Below, piece after piece: positions 6,560-7,355 of a stretch of DNA of 7,355 bases. The first letter of the stretch is position 1, and every line of letters begins with the position of its first letter. The notes below the pieces were generated by a model that saw nothing but the letters and a program-made list of their open reading frames with translations, was not told where the DNA came from and did no database searches. The position numbers were made by a program, and so were the translations under genes. Origin of the DNA: an uncultured bacterium (GTDB taxonomy: Bacteria; Pseudomonadota; Gammaproteobacteria; Burkholderiales; Burkholderiaceae_D); contig CAIQLE010000246.1 of the NCBI GenBank assembly GCA_903872555.1, forward strand, positions 1 through 7,355, read 5' to 3'.

Positions 6560-7207
6560 ATGAAACTTTACAGTTACTTCCGCAGTTCGGCTTCTTACCG
6601 TGTACGCATCGCACTTCAGCTGAAAGGCTTACCTTGTGAAGTGGTGCCTGTGCATCTGCTCAAAGATGGCGGCGAACAGTTTGCGGCTGATTATCTGCAA
6701 TTGAATCCGGATGCGCTGGTTCCTTCATTGGTTCTGGATGATGGCCTTGCACTGACACAGTCTTTGGCCATCATTGAATATCTGGAAGAAGTCCATCCCT
6801 CGCCTGCGCTCTTGCCTGAGAATCCACTGGATCGCGCATGGCTGCGCAGTCTCGCTTTATCGGTTGCCTGCGATATTCATCCTTTGAATAATTTGCGCGT
6901 ACTGCGTTATCTGGTTCAGGAGATGGAATTATCCGAGGAAGCTAAAAACCGCTGGTATCGTCACTGGTGCGAGCGCGGTCTGGCCAGTCTCGAAAAAATA
7001 CTGGGCAGCGACGCCCGTGTGGGGAAATTTTGTTATGGTGATGCACCCGGTCTGGCAGATTGCTTCCTCATACCGCAGATCGCCAATGCACAGCGCATGC
7101 AATGCGATTTGTCGGGTATGCCTACCCTCATGCGTATCAATGCGGCCTGCATGGAGTTGAGGGCATTTATTGATGCATCACCAGCTCAGCAGCCGGATGC
7201 AGAATAA
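6560..7207 (+). CDS. maiA: Maleylacetoacetate isomerase / zeta-class glutathione S-transferase
   Basis: This 215-residue cytoplasmic enzyme belongs to the zeta class of glutathione transferases. The family includes maleylacetoacetate isomerase of phenylalanine/tyrosine (homogentisate) breakdown and the related maleylpyruvate isomerase of gentisate breakdown; sequence alone cannot decide between them. The N-terminal thioredoxin fold carries SSASYRVRIAL (9-19), the glutathione-site VPSL with cis-Pro55 (54-57) and QSLAIIEYLEE (67-77). The helical C-terminal domain carries CDIHPLNNLRVL (104-115) and GDAPGLADCFLIPQIANAQR (160-179). The motif has Ala11 where the classic SSC has Cys, a variant I believe occurs in bacterial members. 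The usual partners hmgA and fahA are not nearby. The ATG is 32 nt after livF, without a clear SD. It is probably co-transcribed with the transporter. Confidence 0.88.
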   Translation: MKLYSYFRSSASYRVRIALQLKGLPCEVVPVHLLKDGGEQFAADYLQLNPDALVPSLVLDDGLALTQSLAIIEYLEEVHPSPALLPENPLDRAWLRSLALSVACDIHPLNNLRVLRYLVQEMELSEEAKNRWYRHWCERGLASLEKILGSDARVGKFCYGDAPGLADCFLIPQIANAQRMQCDLSGMPTLMRINAACMELRAFIDASPAQQPDAE

Positions 7208-7222
7208 TCTCTGTAAGCTTCA

Positions 7223-7253
7223 GGATATGACGTCATCTGAGTGACGTAGATCC
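7223..7253 (+). other. Imperfect stem-loop downstream of maiA
   Basis: ACGTCA (7230-7235) pairs with TGACGT (7242-7247) around a 6-nt loop. The stem extends outward through T7228-A7248 to GGAT (7223-7226) pairing with ATCC (7250-7253), with one mismatch and one bulged base. It starts 16 nt after the maiA stop, where a terminator would be expected, but only a broken UUAGUU tail follows. It may be a weak or Rho-assisted 3' end, and this is uncertain. Confidence 0.35.
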
Positions 7254-7326
7254 TTAGTTACTGTTTCAGTTAAGCCAGCTCAATTGAAGTCCGGTTTCAT
7301 GATTGAAGTTGTTCCAGAGTGACGTA
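7239..7326 (+). repeat. Pair of 10-bp direct repeats GAGTGACGTA
   Basis: Identical GAGTGACGTA occurs at 7239-7248 and 7317-7326, 78 bp apart. A third TGACGT lies at 7228-7233 within the palindrome ATGACGTCAT (7227-7236). A second short repeat, ATTGAAGT, occurs at 7283-7290 and 7302-7309. The cluster could be regulator sites for a gene beyond the right edge, or the remains of a mobile-element end. No function can be assigned from the sequence. Confidence 0.5.
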
Positions 7327-7355
7327 ATCAAGCGCTCTGATATGGGTACTCTCAA

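Noticed and set aside
6584..6616. Ala in SSASYR of MaiA as loss of the catalytic Cys motif
   Set aside because: Bacterial zeta-class members vary at this position; the Ser residues and the glutathione-site motifs are present.
1..7355. CRISPR array, tRNA, rRNA, phage or defence island
   Set aside because: I saw no regularly spaced repeats, tRNA-like cloverleaf, integrase or defence-type protein; all complete genes are housekeeping or transport functions.

Overview
The window looks like an ordinary chromosomal segment of a betaproteobacterium, most likely Burkholderiales and possibly an Oxalobacteraceae-like genus. The genus-level guess is weak: it rests on protein flavour, moderate G+C and gene order. 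Every complete gene has recognisable family motifs. I see no CRISPR array, tRNA, rRNA, intact mobile element or defence gene.

Left part, minus strand (1-1250): radC, then rpmB (L28), then rpmG (L33, cut by the left window edge). This radC-rpmB-rpmG order is also known in Escherichia coli. A strong sigma-70-type promoter (TTGAAT-17 nt-TATACT) sits between radC and rpmB, so the ribosomal pair has its own promoter. rpmB starts at GTG rather than at an upstream ATG.

Divergent gap (1251-1448): 198 bp between radC and the plus-strand genes. It holds a near-perfect 24-bp inverted repeat with a perfect 14-bp core, a 10-bp palindrome, and a candidate promoter for the plus-strand genes.

Plus strand (1449-7207): fkpB (SlyD-like peptidyl-prolyl isomerase), ispH (last step of the MEP isoprenoid pathway), then a complete membrane and ATPase set of a branched-chain amino acid (HAAT/Liv) ABC importer, livH-livM-livG-livF, then maiA, a zeta-class glutathione transferase. 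The genes are tightly packed: 22 nt fkpB-ispH, 3 nt ispH-livH, 13 nt livH-livM, 4-nt overlaps livM-livG and livG-livF, 32 nt livF-maiA. They could form one transcription unit. fkpB-ispH is a known conserved pair. No periplasmic substrate-binding protein is encoded here, so the importer must use one made elsewhere. The importer plus MaiA suggests, as inference only, a link to uptake and breakdown of aromatic or branched-chain amino acids.

Right end (7208-7355): 148 bp with an imperfect stem-loop, three TGACGT motifs (two within a 10-bp direct repeat), and a short minus-strand open frame running off the edge that faintly resembles a transposase C-terminus. I found no convincing new system. The best second-look items are the divergent-gap inverted repeat, the ispH-liv-maiA arrangement and the right-end repeats.
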